DNA of 5,383 bases from Planctomycetota bacterium. GTDB taxonomy: Bacteria > Planctomycetota > Phycisphaerae > WQYP01. Location of the stretch: the NCBI GenBank assembly GCA_021838985.1, contig JAKCCC010000175.1, positions 1 through 5,383 on the forward strand, given 5' to 3'. Every line of letters starts with the position of its first letter. Positions within the stretch are counted from its first letter, which is position 1. The translations under genes and the position numbers were made by a program. The notes beneath the pieces were generated by a model. It worked only from the letters and a program-made list of their open reading frames with translations. It was not told the DNA's origin and ran no database searches. Positions 4,946 through 5,383 of this stretch are shown one piece after another.

Positions 4946-5305
4946 CGGGGGCGCAAGAGACTTCCGACGGCCGTGCACGGTCTCGGCGGGTGGGCCTTTC
5001 GCCGTAGGTCGCCGCGGCCGAGTAGCCGCCGGTGATCTGAAGCCCGGTGCTTCCTGTTTCGGTGGCGAGTCTGGGGCTTTTTCTTCCACCAGAAATTTAT
5101 CGCTTGACCCAGTGCCACCGGTTCCAGACGACGGGCCAGCGCTGCGGCAGCTTAGCCGCTGGTCTGAGCACTCCGACTGGTCTGCCCTTGAAGGCCGCAC
5201 GCGCAATAAAAAAGTTAAACGATTTTCACTCTCTCCGCACCGCCGGCCTGCCGTCCCGCGTACGGCTGAGCGCGCCGCCATCCGAAGACGGAACGCTGAA
5301 AGTTA
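4946..5305. other. Convergent intergenic region without a recognisable gene
   Basis: I see no credible coding sequence in 360 bases. It holds short inverted repeats: CCGTGCACGG palindrome (4971-4980), GAAGC-CCGGT-GCTTC (5039-5053), and GCGGC-AGCTTA-GCCGC (5144-5159). A run of six A at 5208-5213 would be a T-run on the minus strand. None forms a textbook hairpin plus T-run, though termination of both converging genes presumably happens here. Tandem TAA TAA stops (5308-5303, minus strand) end the right-hand gene. Confidence 0.5.
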
Positions 5306-5383
5306 TTAAAGCGACAGATTTTCACCCGCGGGGTCCGTGGCGAAGAGATGGCATTGCTCCAGGGCCAGGTATACCGTGATAGG
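5306..5383 (-). CDS. C-terminal 25 residues of a probable MalK/UgpC-type sugar ABC transporter ATPase (partial)
   Basis: The minus-strand frame entering from the right edge reads PITVYLALEQCHLFATD, then PAGENLSL, and ends at TAA, followed at once by a second TAA. The EQCHLF core closely resembles the extreme C-terminus of MalK-type ATPases (PERCHLF followed by a short acidic/Gly tail in E. coli MalK), part of the regulatory TOBE/OB domain. The nucleotide-binding domain is outside the window, so the assignment rests on about 20 residues. It fits the sugar-metabolism neighbourhood. Confidence 0.5.
   Translation of the reverse strand, partial: PITVYLALEQCHLFATDPAGENLSL

Noticed and set aside
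4817..5281. 154-codon minus-strand open frame in the convergent region
   Set aside because: Composition is low-complexity Arg/Ser/Pro with no motif; it overlaps the end of the deacetylase gene and has no plausible ribosome site.

Overview
The window is GC-rich bacterial chromosome. It carries two partial genes at its edges, four complete genes, and two gene-free stretches rich in inverted repeats. The style of the proteins points to the PVC group (Planctomycetota or Verrucomicrobiota). The clues are a PPi-type phosphofructokinase with QSGGPT/GGND/PKTIDND, a NagB-like protein with [14 protein letters not shown], and a TsaB with an Ala/Pro-rich extension. This is an inference from protein style and no lineage marker is present.

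Layout. Minus strand, 1-1439: an operon with pfp (PPi-dependent 6-phosphofructokinase, 207-1439) upstream of the start of xylB (xylulokinase, 205 down to the window edge), separated by one base. A convincing sigma70-type promoter (TTGACA-N18-TATCAT) lies at 1530-1559 on the minus strand. Divergently, a NagB-family gene (1676-2461, GTG start with a strong Shine-Dalgarno) reads rightwards. It is followed by tsaB (2611-3612) and, after a 500-bp gene-free stretch, a ChbG/YdjC/HpnK-family deacetylase (4115-4945). The right edge holds the last 25 codons of a minus-strand gene that resembles the C-terminus of MalK/UgpC-type sugar ABC transporter ATPases (5306-5383).

Function. pfp, xylB, the NagB-like gene, the ChbG-like gene and the possible MalK homologue suggest uptake and breakdown of sugars and amino sugars. 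The pfp-xylB pairing fits a pentose route in which xylulose is phosphorylated and the PPi enzyme acts on fructose-6-phosphate and perhaps on sedoheptulose-7-phosphate. tsaB is a housekeeping tRNA-modification gene that happens to sit between them.

Most notable signals. (1) A 32-bp element made of two adjacent small hairpins occurs twice, perfectly conserved, inside tsaB. It is read in two different frames, once in a surface-loop region and once in the C-terminal tail. Fragments resembling it lie in the following intergenic stretch. (2) tsaB and the deacetylase gene both have a near-perfect -10 box only 6-7 bases before ATG and no Shine-Dalgarno, which suggests leaderless mRNAs, whereas pfp and nagB have strong Shine-Dalgarno sites. 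(3) The 3613-4114 stretch contains decayed-looking coding fragments and a cluster of strong, partly mutually exclusive stem-loops. I see no tRNA, rRNA, CRISPR array or intact mobile element.
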